Positions 1 to 11,000 of a stretch of 64,000 bases of DNA are shown here, in pieces. Numbering within the stretch: position 1 is the first letter of the stretch; every line of letters begins with the position of its first letter. The DNA lies in assembly GCF_918797505.1 (NCBI RefSeq), contig NC_092800.1, forward strand, positions 27,922,914-27,986,913, read 5' to 3'. Source of the stretch: Bemisia tabaci. Its lineage: Eukaryota; Arthropoda; Insecta; Hemiptera; Aleyrodidae. The notes under the pieces were generated by a model, which was not told the DNA's origin, made no database searches, and saw nothing but the letters and a program-made list of their open reading frames with translations. Position numbers and translations under genes: made by a program.

Positions 1-542
1 TTCCAGAGGAACCAGAATTTAAAGGTCCAAATTGCGAAATGCAGTCCGTTTCATCATCAGTTACAGTCAAACGAAAAAAGGAAGAGGGGGTGTTTTCTGT
101 TGTTTCTCCACCATATAACAACTTTCCTGTGTTGAAATTATTCCGATTTTTCCGACTTAAAGTTCTGGAGCACCGAATCAAGATTTTTTCTATCTCTTTT
201 TCCACACGTGTAAAAACTAGAATGTGCCGCGATGACGAATAAAAAACAACACGCGATTTTGTTTTTTAGATGTCTTGTCATCCAATCTACCTGTCTGGAT
301 GTTTCTCGTGTCGGAAGTGTTCGATTTCAACGGACCCATACGATGTGCGTGCTTAACGTAACACCTTATTGTCAGTGGGTAGCTAACCTTTTAGGTAGAT
401 GGACCAACAAACGTCGTTTGTGCTTATTTCATCATGGATTACCGTGTTCTCCTGCTTTTTCATTCCTCATTTAGCGGCTAGCGGTAGGATCTGTTTGAAT
501 TTCCTTGGATATTTTCTTATGCGAGAGGACGATTACCTAAGT
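1..542. other. Unannotated AT-rich DNA
   Basis: No exon-like stretch with splice borders and no clear inverted repeat was seen. The short open frames here have no recognisable protein character. Confidence 0.4.
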
Positions 543-1055
543 AATGGAGATGTTGCATGTGCGAGGGATTTGCGATTTGAGTGTTAATTCTTATTATGTA
601 AAAATTCGCGAGAAACACGACGATGCCACTGGTTTTCTCCGAAATCATCTCCCAAGCTCAAAAAAAGCTCCCAAAGTGAGGCCAAAATGGAGGGGATATC
701 CCGTCCTACCCTGAGAGTCCACCTGTACATCAAAACAAGCTCTCCATGCAAAGATAGGGAGCAAATATATTATCAGGGCTGCCAATTTATTTGGGGACTC
801 CAAAACTGAAAACACGGCATCACTGCTAATGTATTTGCTGCCTATCTTTGCACGGAGAGTTTGTTTTGATGTAGAGGTGGACTCTCAGGGTAGGGCGGGA
901 TATCCCTCCATTTTGGCCTCACTTTGAGAGCTTTTTTCGAGCTTGGGAGATGATTTCAGAGAGAACCAGTGGCACCATCGTGTTTCTCGCGAACTTTTAC
1001 AAAAGAAATACCAGTCAACTCGCAAATCCTTCACACATGCAACATCACCATTGAT
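543..1055. repeat. Foldback element (family A), complete copy
   Basis: Two arms, about 543-770 and 834-1055, are inverted copies of one another around a spacer of about 60 bases. The arm carries GGAGATGTTGCATGTGCGAG at its outer end and a stretch around GAGAGTCCACCT further in. A single-arm copy lies at 11405-11590 inside the acyltransferase gene, which shows that this is a dispersed family. No transposase is present. Confidence 0.8.
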
Positions 1056-1765
1056 GTGATCAGTTAACAAAATCAGAATATTGTGAACCGGAACTTTCTC
1101 TGATGGGAGGGCAGCGGCAGCATTGTAAGGATTTAAATTTCGGTGCGGAAAGTGAAATTTGACGAAAATACTGTCAAAATATTACTGCAGGGTGGAAAGC
1201 AATATTTGGACGAGATAACGCAATTTTGAGCGCTAAAATTGCCGAACAATGTTAACCACACAGAGAAAGTCACGGAACGGAAGCAATTGTTACTTGCAAC
1301 ACAGTGATGATGGATCACTCGTTATAGTTAGAAATCAAATGGCTGCTGTAGTATGCGAGGAAGCTTGAAATATGCGCAAATTTCTCACTTAGGTTGTGCA
1401 GTTGAGAGTGAACTTCAGACTTTTGTGAGGTGCTCATTGCGATTTTTCAACAATTTCCCATAGTAATTGTCTTTCGTGCTCCAGCGAAAGTTCGCGATTA
1501 TCTCCACTGATCTAGTTTATCTATGGTTTATTTATTTTCCGATTAAGTACATACAGAGGCCGAGTTCTAGCTTATGGTACGTGTCAAATGTGGTTTGTGC
1601 CTCAAAAAACTTAATTTCAACGCATGCCAATCAAATTTAAATAAAAAATATGTAAGTTTTCAATTGCTCAGTATTTAATAGCTATATTCAGAAATTCCTC
1701 AGAAACAATCTATTATCTGATAGTCTAGTTTACTTGAACCAATCTGCTCCACATTGCGTAACAAA
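1056..1765. other. Unannotated AT-rich DNA
   Basis: No gene seen. About 1330-1500 faintly resembles one arm of the AATGGGCC foldback family at 35730, but the match is too degraded to define ends. Confidence 0.3.
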
Positions 1766-2179
1766 CACTGAAAAAAGATTTTTGGCGTTTTTACCAAGGT
1801 CCGTTGGTACCTTTACCATCTCACTTTTTTTACCAATTATTGGTAATTTTACCAAGACAGACTGGTAAGCTTACCTAAAAACCGGTATTTTTACTGTATT
1901 TTTCAGGTGAGAATACCACTTTTATTGGTAATCGATTCCCGGTAACTTTGCCATTTTATCTCGGTAATTCTACCACAGTCGATAAAAAATATTGGCGTTT
2001 TTATCAAGGTCCAGTAAAATTACCGAGAAAGTTCAATAATTTTACCGAGATTTCTCGGTAAAATTACCAATTCCATAAATGCCAATTTTACCAAGAAAAA
2101 ACTGGGATCAAATAGAACCCTGAATTCTTGGTAATTTTACCCTTTTCTTAGTAAATACACGGAGATTTTTTTTTCAGTG
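1766..2179 (+). mobile_element. TTACC-rich inverted-repeat element (family B), intact
   Basis: A 414-base non-coding element that begins CACTGAAAAA and ends with the inverse TTTTTCAGTG. The interior is built from repeated TTACC/GGTAA words in both orientations, so it can fold on itself. Near-identical copies lie at 22612-23026 (+), 53685-54000 (+, truncated) and 18382-20304 (minus, interrupted). It is a non-autonomous DNA transposon, probably of MITE type. I could not see a convincing target-site duplication. Confidence 0.85.
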
Positions 2180-2287
2180 AATCCTATTCTTATCTTGTTT
2201 GCTTTAAGAATATTGCAGCTTTCATCTAGTCACTTTTTTCCAATATTTACAACAATCCAATTTCCTTCAATTTTTCTTTCTTTACAG

Positions 2288-2952
2288 TGAGCAACCCCTC
2301 TAGCAACCTTCAGACCCACGGTCATGCCCCAAGCTCAGAATTCCCGAATTTTTTAGTGCCCGCACCTGAACCGGTTCTTCCACCTGAACCGGTTCTTCCA
2401 CCCGAACCGGTTCTTCCACCCGAACAACCCGGTTCACCGGATCAATTCCTGCAGCCGCGAGGCCCCAAGAGGCAGAAACAAGGACACCGGCAAAGCTCCG
2501 CCTGGAGTCAGCGTCTGGCCTGCGCGACCGGCACTGGCACTAGCGAAGATGTCGGCAAGTCTCGGAAAGGACCCACAGCCAGGTCGCAGAGCTATCGGTC
2601 CAGCCGAAGAAGCCCCGGTCCGGAACGGTCTCCGTCCCCGGACGAGTTGGAGCTGGCGCTGAAGGGACAGCGATCGCCCGATGAGAAGCTGGATCCGGAC
2701 TTTGGACCCTGGCATGGAGAACGCCGATCGTCCATCTCTCCTCCCGAAATATACAATAGTCCCGAGGACCGGGATTTGTTTTGGGCATTTGGAAGCCAGG
2801 TGAACAAGATGGACCTGACTTGGGCACTCGAAGACGTTGAAAGGGATCGTGCCAGTTTTGCCGCGGGGAGGGCGTACCCGTCGTCCAACGAGCCGTCGCC
2901 TAATGGAGGAAGGGATCCGAAAAGACGGAAGGCGGGTCCAGGCTCGGGTTGA
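2288..2952 (+). CDS. Terminal coding exon of an unrecognised Pro/Ser-rich, probably nuclear protein
   Basis: A strong pyrimidine tract ends in CAG at 2285-2287. The open frame after it runs about 221 codons to TGA at 2950-2952. The segment is much more GC-rich than its flanks. The product begins SNPSSNLQTHGHAP, then has a tandem P-E-P-V-L-P repeat (three units around 2368-2424), a Ser/Arg/Pro-rich middle with several SP sites, a more ordered patch around DLFWAFGSQVNKMDLTWALE, and a basic PKRRK cluster near the end that resembles a nuclear localisation signal. The frame entering the exon needs one base from an earlier exon. If that base is A, the first codon would be a split ATG; otherwise the protein starts further upstream. 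I recognise no family. Open frames on the opposite strand mean GC content alone could explain part of the openness, so existence as a gene is moderate. Confidence 0.5.
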
Positions 2953-2961
2953 CTTTTAATG

Positions 2962-3213
2962 CTGCCGTGCTAAGGAAAAACACCGTATGAACCTTCAAGC
3001 GTTGCCAAATTTCCTTTCATAAAACGCGAATTTTCTGGCAAACTTATTAACATTTTCTTCTCAATTTTTCAGATGATTTTTTTCACAATTTCACCGGAAG
3101 ATTCTGAAAATTTCAAGGAAACATATTCATAACTTTTCTCAAAAATAAACATTTTATAGAAGAAAACTTGGCAACTCTCGAATTTTCATACGGCGTTTTT
3201 CCTTAGCCAGCAG
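2962..3213 (+). mobile_element. Small inverted-repeat element (family C), copy 1
   Basis: This 252-base non-coding element starts CTGCCGTGCTAAGGAAAAAC and ends with a slightly eroded inverse. It is flanked by a perfect 4-base duplication AATG (2958-2961 and 3214-3217). It starts nine bases after the stop codon of the upstream exon, and it contains an AATAAA at 3144-3149 that could serve that gene as a polyadenylation signal. Other copies lie at 29287, 29730, 35366 and 57198. Confidence 0.85.
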
Positions 3214-3218
3214 AATGG

Positions 3219-3370
3219 ACGAGTAGACAAGTTAAAGCATTCTGATTCCCATTCCCTCGCCAGAATGTCATGCAGAGCACGGTTCGCGCAACGAAAAGTA
3301 CTAAATCTAACGCCTAATCAAGATATTTCACGTTTTTCGATGCGCAAATTCAAACTTCCCTACTCATCGT
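3219..3370. repeat. Truncated copy of the GGACCACTAG foldback family (D)
   Basis: The words GTAGACAAG, GCATTCTGATnC, GCAGAGCACGGTTCGCGCAA and AAGATATTnnACGTTTT follow the order seen in the full copies at 18438 and 21477. Only one arm is present, directly after the family C element. Confidence 0.55.
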
Positions 3371-6300
3371 AGGCGGATCCAGACACTTCGAATGGGGGGG
3401 GGGGGTGGGAGATGGGTATGGATTTCATAGTGTTTTCTTTCTCATTTGTACCTTGGAGATTTTTATCAAATTAATAATTTTTCACAAGAATCTTGTTCAT
3501 TTATTTCGGACCAAAAAGGTCTTTGCTGCAAAAAGCATCATTTTTGACTGCAGGTGCAACTTTTATTTTCAGGTCTCTCAAGACCAAATTAAACTGAAGA
3601 CTGGAACATGCTCACGTTCCGCTGCGTTTAGCTCAGATTCCTATTTTGCGTCGGAAAAGGACGCATTTACGTGAAAATGTGCCAAAAGATAACACTATTG
3701 GTACAACTTTTAGGATGAGGATGAGATATAGGTTTATTTACATTTAATCCGGAAAAGATAGCAGGAGATAGTTTCCATTCCATCTTTGTTTATGGGTCAA
3801 GAAGTTCTCTGTTGACCGTACTTATCTTTTTCTCATTGCCATTTCGTATAGTCATACGCACGCACAATGACGCAGGACATGGTCTATGTGAGTCATAGCT
3901 GGAAAGTTTCTGGACAGTCACAAGGCTATATAGTTTTTTTCAAAGTTCGATTGACAGTCTGAGTGCATGATTGGAAGTGCTCAGCGGAAAGCAGTAGAAA
4001 AAGAAGCTTTTAAAATGTATAAAATACAGACATATGATATGACAGGTATATGAATTGAAAAATAATGTTTTCTGCTGATACCTCATTGGAGCTGAAAATT
4101 GTCTTGCTCTCATTTCCCGAAACTGGTACTAAATTCCGGAATTTTTTAGATTTTCCTGAATTTTTTGCGGAACTTTTGAAATTCTTAAAATTTTCCAGAT
4201 CTTTTGCATTTTCCGGAACTTTTGAAAAAATCCACAAAGAATCTCGGAACTTTTAACGGTCATGAGGTGAAAGTAATAGGAACAAGAAAAGTTCCGAATC
4301 CCGGAACTTTATTTTACGGACATGGAATGGGAGCACTGGAAAACTGATATAGGTTGCAAAAATGTCTCATGTCTAAAACTTCTTATAAACAAAGGTAGAC
4401 AAATCGGAAATTATAAAACAAGTTTGGACAATGTATTAACGTTTGTACTTTACATTAGAGCCAGCAGACTCAATAACCGAACTAATTTTAGTAAATTTTG
4501 CAAAACAGAAAATCATTTCTTCCACCTCTCTTAAGAAACGATATATTTGACTTTTGTTCACCTATGTAGATAGGTGGTTTCATGGATAAGCAAGAAATAG
4601 TGATTCCTTTTTCCAAAGTGAAGTATAATTTAGTATCAATAGACTGAAGATGAGAAGCGTTTTAATGTCTATAGTAGAAATTGAATGCAGATTACGTTGT
4701 TAGAAACTTATATTCGTATCCACGTACGGAGATCTTTTCAATAATTATCGATAGATCATCGATAATATTGATAATTGAAGCACATAGTTAAAATCGAATT
4801 TCGATAGCGTTGTGATCCCTGATGTACTTGCGACTCTCATGGCTCTTAATTGCTGAGGACGAGAAGGCAACACTCGTCTCGCAAGGTCAATAAATCGATA
4901 GGTTAACTATCAATAAACAACGTTGCCGATTTTTAAGCAAAATCTCATCAAAAAAGGAAACCGGTGAATTTTTTCTCTAAAGTCTGCTCAAAGTTTATTT
5001 ATGGTAACTGATGAGCATGGTAGGCTGACGTGATAGAAAATTTATAATACTAAAATTCTTCAATATTTTTCCATAAATTTTGGTTATTTCTTTTTTTTTA
5101 GATTTAAAAAACGATGCGCCTCAGAAACCTGGATGCAGTACTGACCGATTTTTTTCTAAAATATAGCGCATGGTCATGGACCAAAGAAACTTTCCAGCAA
5201 ATATATAGTAGTCTTTCAGTTGACAACTTCCGTACAAAAAGGATATTTCTATTTCAAAGTTAAAGACTGACACATTAGCGGTCATTTGGAACCTTCATTA
5301 GAATTTGAATTAAAAATAAAAAGCGCGGACATTTTTTGTAACAATCCAGATGATCCTCCAAAATTGAATTTTCTACACTATCCATACTAGTAATTCAGAA
5401 AATCTTATTTGATACACAGCAAGAGTAAACTTTCAAACGTTGTAGTAAAAAAAAAATCGGTATTTTTCCATCTAAAAAAACGATGACTTCGTCAAAAATG
5501 TGACAGAGTTGTTCACGTGATTTATTATCTTCAATCCTACATGATTTAATATTTCTAAATTTCCCGCACAATTTTTCACCCGGAAAATTTTGGCCCGGAT
5601 ATTTTAATGGTTTTCGGTGTGTTTTTGCAGGAAAAATTCACAGATTTTCCGCCGTAATGTACAAAGAATCACGGTAAAAAATCTGAATAGTGAAAGTTGA
5701 CAACAGTTCTCAAGCATTCAGTTTTCTCCACTTCGAGGGAATGTGACATAGCTGTGATTAAAGCTGATCTTCGACCTGGCGGCTTTATCTCAGCGATATT
5801 GTTCCAAAAGGTCTGTAGCAGTGATGCCAGGTTTGCTAGTAACCACCACCATTCCAAGCAGCATTTCTCAGAAAATTCAACTTTTTACCATAATATGACA
5901 AGGTCGTCAATCCTAGATCACAACGCGAACAATAGGCAGCGAAGCAGTCGCGTTTTGGGGGAAGCAGCCTCCTAGTCACATTTTAATGCTTGATTTTTTA
6001 ACATTTGCAAGTTTCTTTTTCAGTTAAGTTAATATTAACTAATTATTTTTTATCAACTTATTTTTATTTATTAATAGATAAGTGCAGGCTGTGATCAAAG
6101 TGCTTCGTCGCCAATGTATGAATGAGTGTGCTAGAAGCGACTGCTTGCAGGTTATTTCATTTGTTTTAGAATTGAGAGAGTACGTATCTGTTTCCCGTGC
6201 TCTGCAAAATTAGTGCAAATTTTTTCCGAATCCATGTGTCTAAATTTGAAATGTTCATGAAAAGGCGTGCAGTGATCATTGGATTGGATTTTGAATGAAC

Positions 6301-6600
6301 TGTGTTTCCCTCGTTCACTAAAAATCGCGACAAATTCCGAGATTTTAAAATGTAAGTATTTAAAATTATATATCATTGTGTTTTCTAAATATCAAGAAAA
6401 AAACCAGTTGCTTGACAGGCTAAAACAAAGGGTTCTGGATTTTTAAGAATATATTTAGATATTTTTCTTCGTTCCATTTTGTATCATTTCATTCAAAACA
6501 TTACAAACTTAACTACCTAAAATTTTCCGAGAAAATTGGAAACACTTATTTAAATTTTGCACAATCAGCATATATATGAAACAAATCTGCTGAATCCTTA
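3371..6600. other. Unannotated AT-rich DNA
   Basis: It holds a G-run at about 3393-3405 and a stretch rich in GTTCCGGAA-like words (4095-4310) that is open on both strands through low complexity. A small palindrome lies around 4888-4915. No exon is convincing. Confidence 0.35.
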
Positions 6601-6649
6601 TGGATAAAAAAAAGTCCTAATAAGCAGATTCTAGGCGGATGTCGAACGC

Positions 6650-6890
6650 TGAAACTTCCAGACCGCGTACCTCAGTTTGTGAAGTTGCAGACTTCCTCTC
6701 ATACTGAATTTTTTTAATGGAAAACTACTCAATGCCAATGCCTTAAAACTTCCATGAGTTTTTCTTCTCTATGCGAAGAAAACCTTGTGAAAACTTTGAG
6801 GAATGATGTTGGTTTGCTCTTTTTAAAAAAAAAATAAAATAGGAACGGAGATTTTTAAACACCGCACACGAGATACGTGGTTTGGGACTT
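6650..6890. repeat. Dispersed repeat with GAGATACGTGG end (family M-like), degenerate
   Basis: GTTGCAGACTTCC, AACTTCCATGA and GAGATACGTGGTTT occur here in the same order as at 50520-50765. It is related to the better-defined copies at 13838 and 59919. The borders are uncertain. Confidence 0.4.
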
Positions 6891-6899
6891 TCATCGTCG

Positions 6900-7800
6900 A
6901 TGTGTGTGTGCTACAGAGTGATAGGTAGAGATGATACTATCCTCCTGATTGGCCAACCGGCACTAAAATGGAATGCAAGAAATACTAGGTCAGTAAGAAC
7001 TTTATCAACATTGAGAATCTCCTGTGCAAATATTGACGTTAAGAAATGCTCCTTACGCGATGCCAATTTATGGAGAGTATCGCCTAATCAGGTGCGTAAT
7101 CACGCGCAAATGCTATCAGAATCATTTTGACCATTCTCTAAATATTTGGAAGAATCTAGTCTCGTGATACGGTGATAATGCTTCACTTGGATTGACACCC
7201 CTGAAGATGAGATATAATATTTATCGGTCGATAATAATCTTGAATTGAGGACAATTCATTTATCTTTTCCAAACGTAATTATGTAAGTCTTGCAGTCGTG
7301 AATCGTTCATTTTTTGTGACCTAGGATTAGGAATATAGGTGCAGGATTTGGAAAGATAAACAGTAACAATCCATTTGTGTTGAATCAAAAATGTAAAAAT
7401 TCAAACGGAAAGAAACAGAATAGAGAGTACTGATTATTAGCTTGGGATTCAAACATACTTTTTTTTTTCTTCTTCTTCTTCTGTTTTTTTGTGTGTATAA
7501 TACCAGCTTGAACACTCGTAAACGCGCCTCCTTAATCAGAGCCTTTAACTGGGTTCGGTTCGGATAGGCAACTAAACTAACTACTCGGCAAAGCGGAGGG
7601 TATCACCGAGATTTGAAGGCGCTCCAAGTCGAGGTCGTGATTCCGAGGTTGTTTAGTGTGTCGATGCGAATTATTACGATTTGACGAGTTAACATGGATG
7701 CTGCTAGCGATTTTCCGGCGATGCCTCTCTGCCTGCGGCATATACTTTCAACTTATACTTCACAACTTTACTTGTACTTCATAACTTTCTTTAATTTCAG
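6900..7800. other. Upstream region of the acyltransferase gene
   Basis: No coding exon could be fixed here. The last 50 bases form a pyrimidine-rich acceptor ending in CAG at 7798-7800, so at least one untranslated or short coding exon must lie upstream. An ATG at 7694 in good context stays in frame through the acceptor and is an alternative start if this stretch is not intronic. A TATAATA word is at about 7496, but I cannot show that it is a promoter. Confidence 0.35.
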
Positions 7801-8009
7801 GTCTGGCGATCATGCCGGACACAGACACGCCGAACACGGGCACGGAGAGGCGAAAATGGAAGATCTAGTCACCGGAAAGTTCCCTTTGGATCATGAATTT
7901 ATTTTGGAAGCGGCGGAAGAGAAGGAGGCACTCCTCAGTCCTGTCTACACGTTCTTTGCATTCGTATTCACATGCTGCTCGCTGCCATTCGTTTTCTCCG
8001 TTTATTTTG
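7801..8009 (+). CDS. WSD-like gene, exon 1 (first recognised coding exon)
   Basis: The acceptor CAG ends at 7800 and the donor is G|GTAAAT at 8010. From the Met at 7856 it encodes MEDLVTGKFPLDHEF, then a membrane segment around VYTFFAFVFTCCSLPFVF. The frame stays open upstream of that Met and would encode a His-rich stretch (GDHAGHRHAEHGHG), so the true start may be earlier. An out-of-frame ATG at 7811 opens a short overlapping frame that stops inside this exon. Confidence 0.75.
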
Positions 8010-11000
8010 GTAAATCCTCTCATCTAAAACTATGCGAGTTCAAAGTTTCAGTTCACTCAAAGAAGAGGAAGAGAGAACAAATTTAAAAGAATAAAACAAA
8101 ACAAAAAAACAAGAAATAGAAAGAAGACCATGTTGCACATTTCGTCGTTTCCTGTGCCAAAAAAAAAAAAAAAAAGTTACTACATTTCAATGTTGTCAAA
8201 TTTTCCCCGCACAAATTGCATTTTTATGCGGAAAATCTTAGGAATCTCTGATTGAAAATTTCAGTGATATTTCCTCTGATCCTCTGCAAAAATCAGAGAA
8301 ACGTTGGACACCTATTTCTCTTGTGCAGTTGTGTAAAAAGAGACCCAACCTGGCAGACCAGCGTTTGATTTCGTGCTTTCCTACTGGCTAACGGTCAGAA
8401 TAAAAAAATATGATCTTCCTTTTTTGTTGCAGTTATACAAATTTCCTGCTCATGGTTGAATGTAATCCTGGGCATTTTTTAATAATTCGATCAATGAATT
8501 TGTATTTAATAGTACTTTGGAATTGGTCGAAAACCTTTACCCTATAACCAGAATTATATAACTTTAAATTTTTTTCAATATGATTTTAATATTTGCACCC
8601 ATTTTTGAAAATTATCTTTATAGCCTTTTTAATAACGGCTAATTTGACTTTCCTTCTTTTGGTAAACAACAAAAGAGACACCACTCTCTCTTTTTCCTAA
8701 GTGTAAAATGGCTTCCTACCGGTTTTACAGATGTCCTAAAGGATTATTTTGTATTGCAGGTGTAAATTTTTGCAGACGCTTATGGCTGAAACATTTACAA
8801 AGGAAGTTCCCCGATCTTGAGTTTGTAAAGAGAACGTCTTTGAGAACCGCTATGGACACTATACGCAACCAAGGTATAGTTACCGTTTTGCTTCAAGTAA
8901 AGGGAAGCTGTAACGTAGCTCTGTTTCGACAGAAAATTCAAGTAAGTCTGGAAATTCATAGCGTTCTCCTCAAAACCCAATTTCCTCTCACGCCTTTCTG
9001 CAAGGTTTTTAAAGTGAGGAGTTATTCAACGAAATGCTTCGCACATTTTCTACAGCTGTTTTTCATTTTTTAAAACCGCTCACCAAATATATTAGTCGTG
9101 CCAATTGCCAGAAATTACGACTCCGTGGAGTGAATTGAGTGAATTCTCCCCTCTCTCTGAGCTTTTGATGATGAAGTTATTGATATCGTTGGGCGAAAGA
9201 GTCAGAATGCAGGTATATTTTTTTATTAAAAATTTAAGAGTTTTCCAAATATATCATAGATCCTGTATTATTTTGAAATAAAAAGCAACAGATATAGTAC
9301 AATTTTATGCTGGGGCGATTTTCGATCAGTTTAGATTTAAAGTTTAGTTTTTTCAGACTTTTCAACTTAAAATCTCTAAAGTTTCCGAGAGTTCCCTAAA
9401 GTTTCTGATATATTTATCAGCATCCTGTAATTTTCTCCTTATTTTTTGTTGATATTGTTACAGGAAGAAATTTTGAACAAACGCCACCCTAATGGTAGGC
9501 TTTGTTTTCCTCACCTCACGTGTAAGCTTACCAGCAGGTATGGAAGATACGCTTGGAAGACCACGGTAGATTTTAACATCGAGAATCATATATTAGTCGC
9601 AAATACAACCCAGTACAAAGGCCGCTCTGTATCGGAGGATAATATTCAGGTATTGCGTCAACTGATTCGTTAACTCGCGCAAAGCCAGCATGTTGAATAT
9701 TAAAATTTTATTGATTTCTTGTCAAGTGACCTCGATAGACAAAGCCCCTTACGTCATAGGCAATTTTCAATCGAGGTCATTAAGCAATGCCGTCATATTG
9801 AATTTCAATATTTAACCTTTAAGATACAAGTATTCTTACTCTGGAGCGGTGCGTTTTGCATTTCGATCAAATTAAGGCGCTCCGCCAAAGCTTGTCCTGT
9901 CAACACTCATCTACTATTGACTTACCTTCTCGGTGGATGTCAAACAACGTGTTGGGCATTTCGTTTTGCAGACTCACTAAAGTTTGGCAAACTTGTTTGG
10001 GTTATTACGCCACCTGGAGCTTATCATCCATCTAGTAAGAGGGCAACAGCCGAAAGGAGGGTGATGACTGTTACTCCTTCATAATTTGTCGTTTCTCGTA
10101 CGAAGGAACGTAAATCCATTTCACGGTTGCAAACATGAATCTAAGAGTCCGGTATACCAGGGCAATTTTTTCCATAGTTTGTCTGATTTTTGCATGAGAT
10201 TAGAAGAAAAATCAATGCAAAAATTGGCTTCCATTCCAGTTTAGGAATCTACAGTCATATATAGACAAGAGTTTAACGTAGAGATTATTTTTATTGTCAT
10301 TAAACATCAGGGGGATTTTGGCACATCTATGCTCCGGCTTTCAAATTTTCAGGGATTAAGGCCGAGTAGAATCTATATCCACAGATCCACTCCACTCGTC
10401 AGTCCCGTGAACTTTGTCGCCACCACCGGGATTCGAACCCGGCACCTGGGTCTAGAGTCAGACGCGCTAACCGCTAGGCCAACCTGGCCGGCTATTGTTC
10501 ATACACCGAAAAAAAACTCCGGCCGTGGGAGCCGGAAATACGGGTTATATAGACATACCGTCCGTTCCGGGCTCAAAGGCCGAAAATTCCGGCTGCCGGA
10601 GGCGTAGCTTCGATTGCTCCGGGTTCAGATGCCGAAGCTACGGCTCCAGCAGCCGGAATTTTCGGCTTTTGAGCCCGGAACAGACGGTATGTCTATATAG
10701 CCCGTAATTGCGGATCCCACGGCCGGAGTTTTTCTTTTCAGTGTAATAAAGCGTTGAATCCCCGAAAGTAGAAGTTCTACTTGCCGCCGAGAAGCCAACG
10801 GAGGGTTCCTCTCTGTCTTTGGACACAACTAACCAAGGGTTTCTTCTGCCCACCCTCAGGAGTTCGTGAGCGACATCGTCTCGAAGTACCTGCCGACGGA
10901 CATCCCCCCATGGCAGATCACCATCATCCCGGTGACCTCCTCCGACGAGGAGCGGAGCTACATCCTCATCCGGATCCACCACATCCTCCTCTCGGAGGAC

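Noticed and set aside
9719..10084. 121-codon open frame between WSD exons 3 and 4
   Set aside because: Exons 3 and 4 join in phase 0 across it, and its translation does not extend the family pattern.
10412..10490. Functional tRNA gene
   Set aside because: A and B boxes are good, but acceptor and anticodon stems do not pair properly, and SINE-like sequence continues beyond the 3' end.
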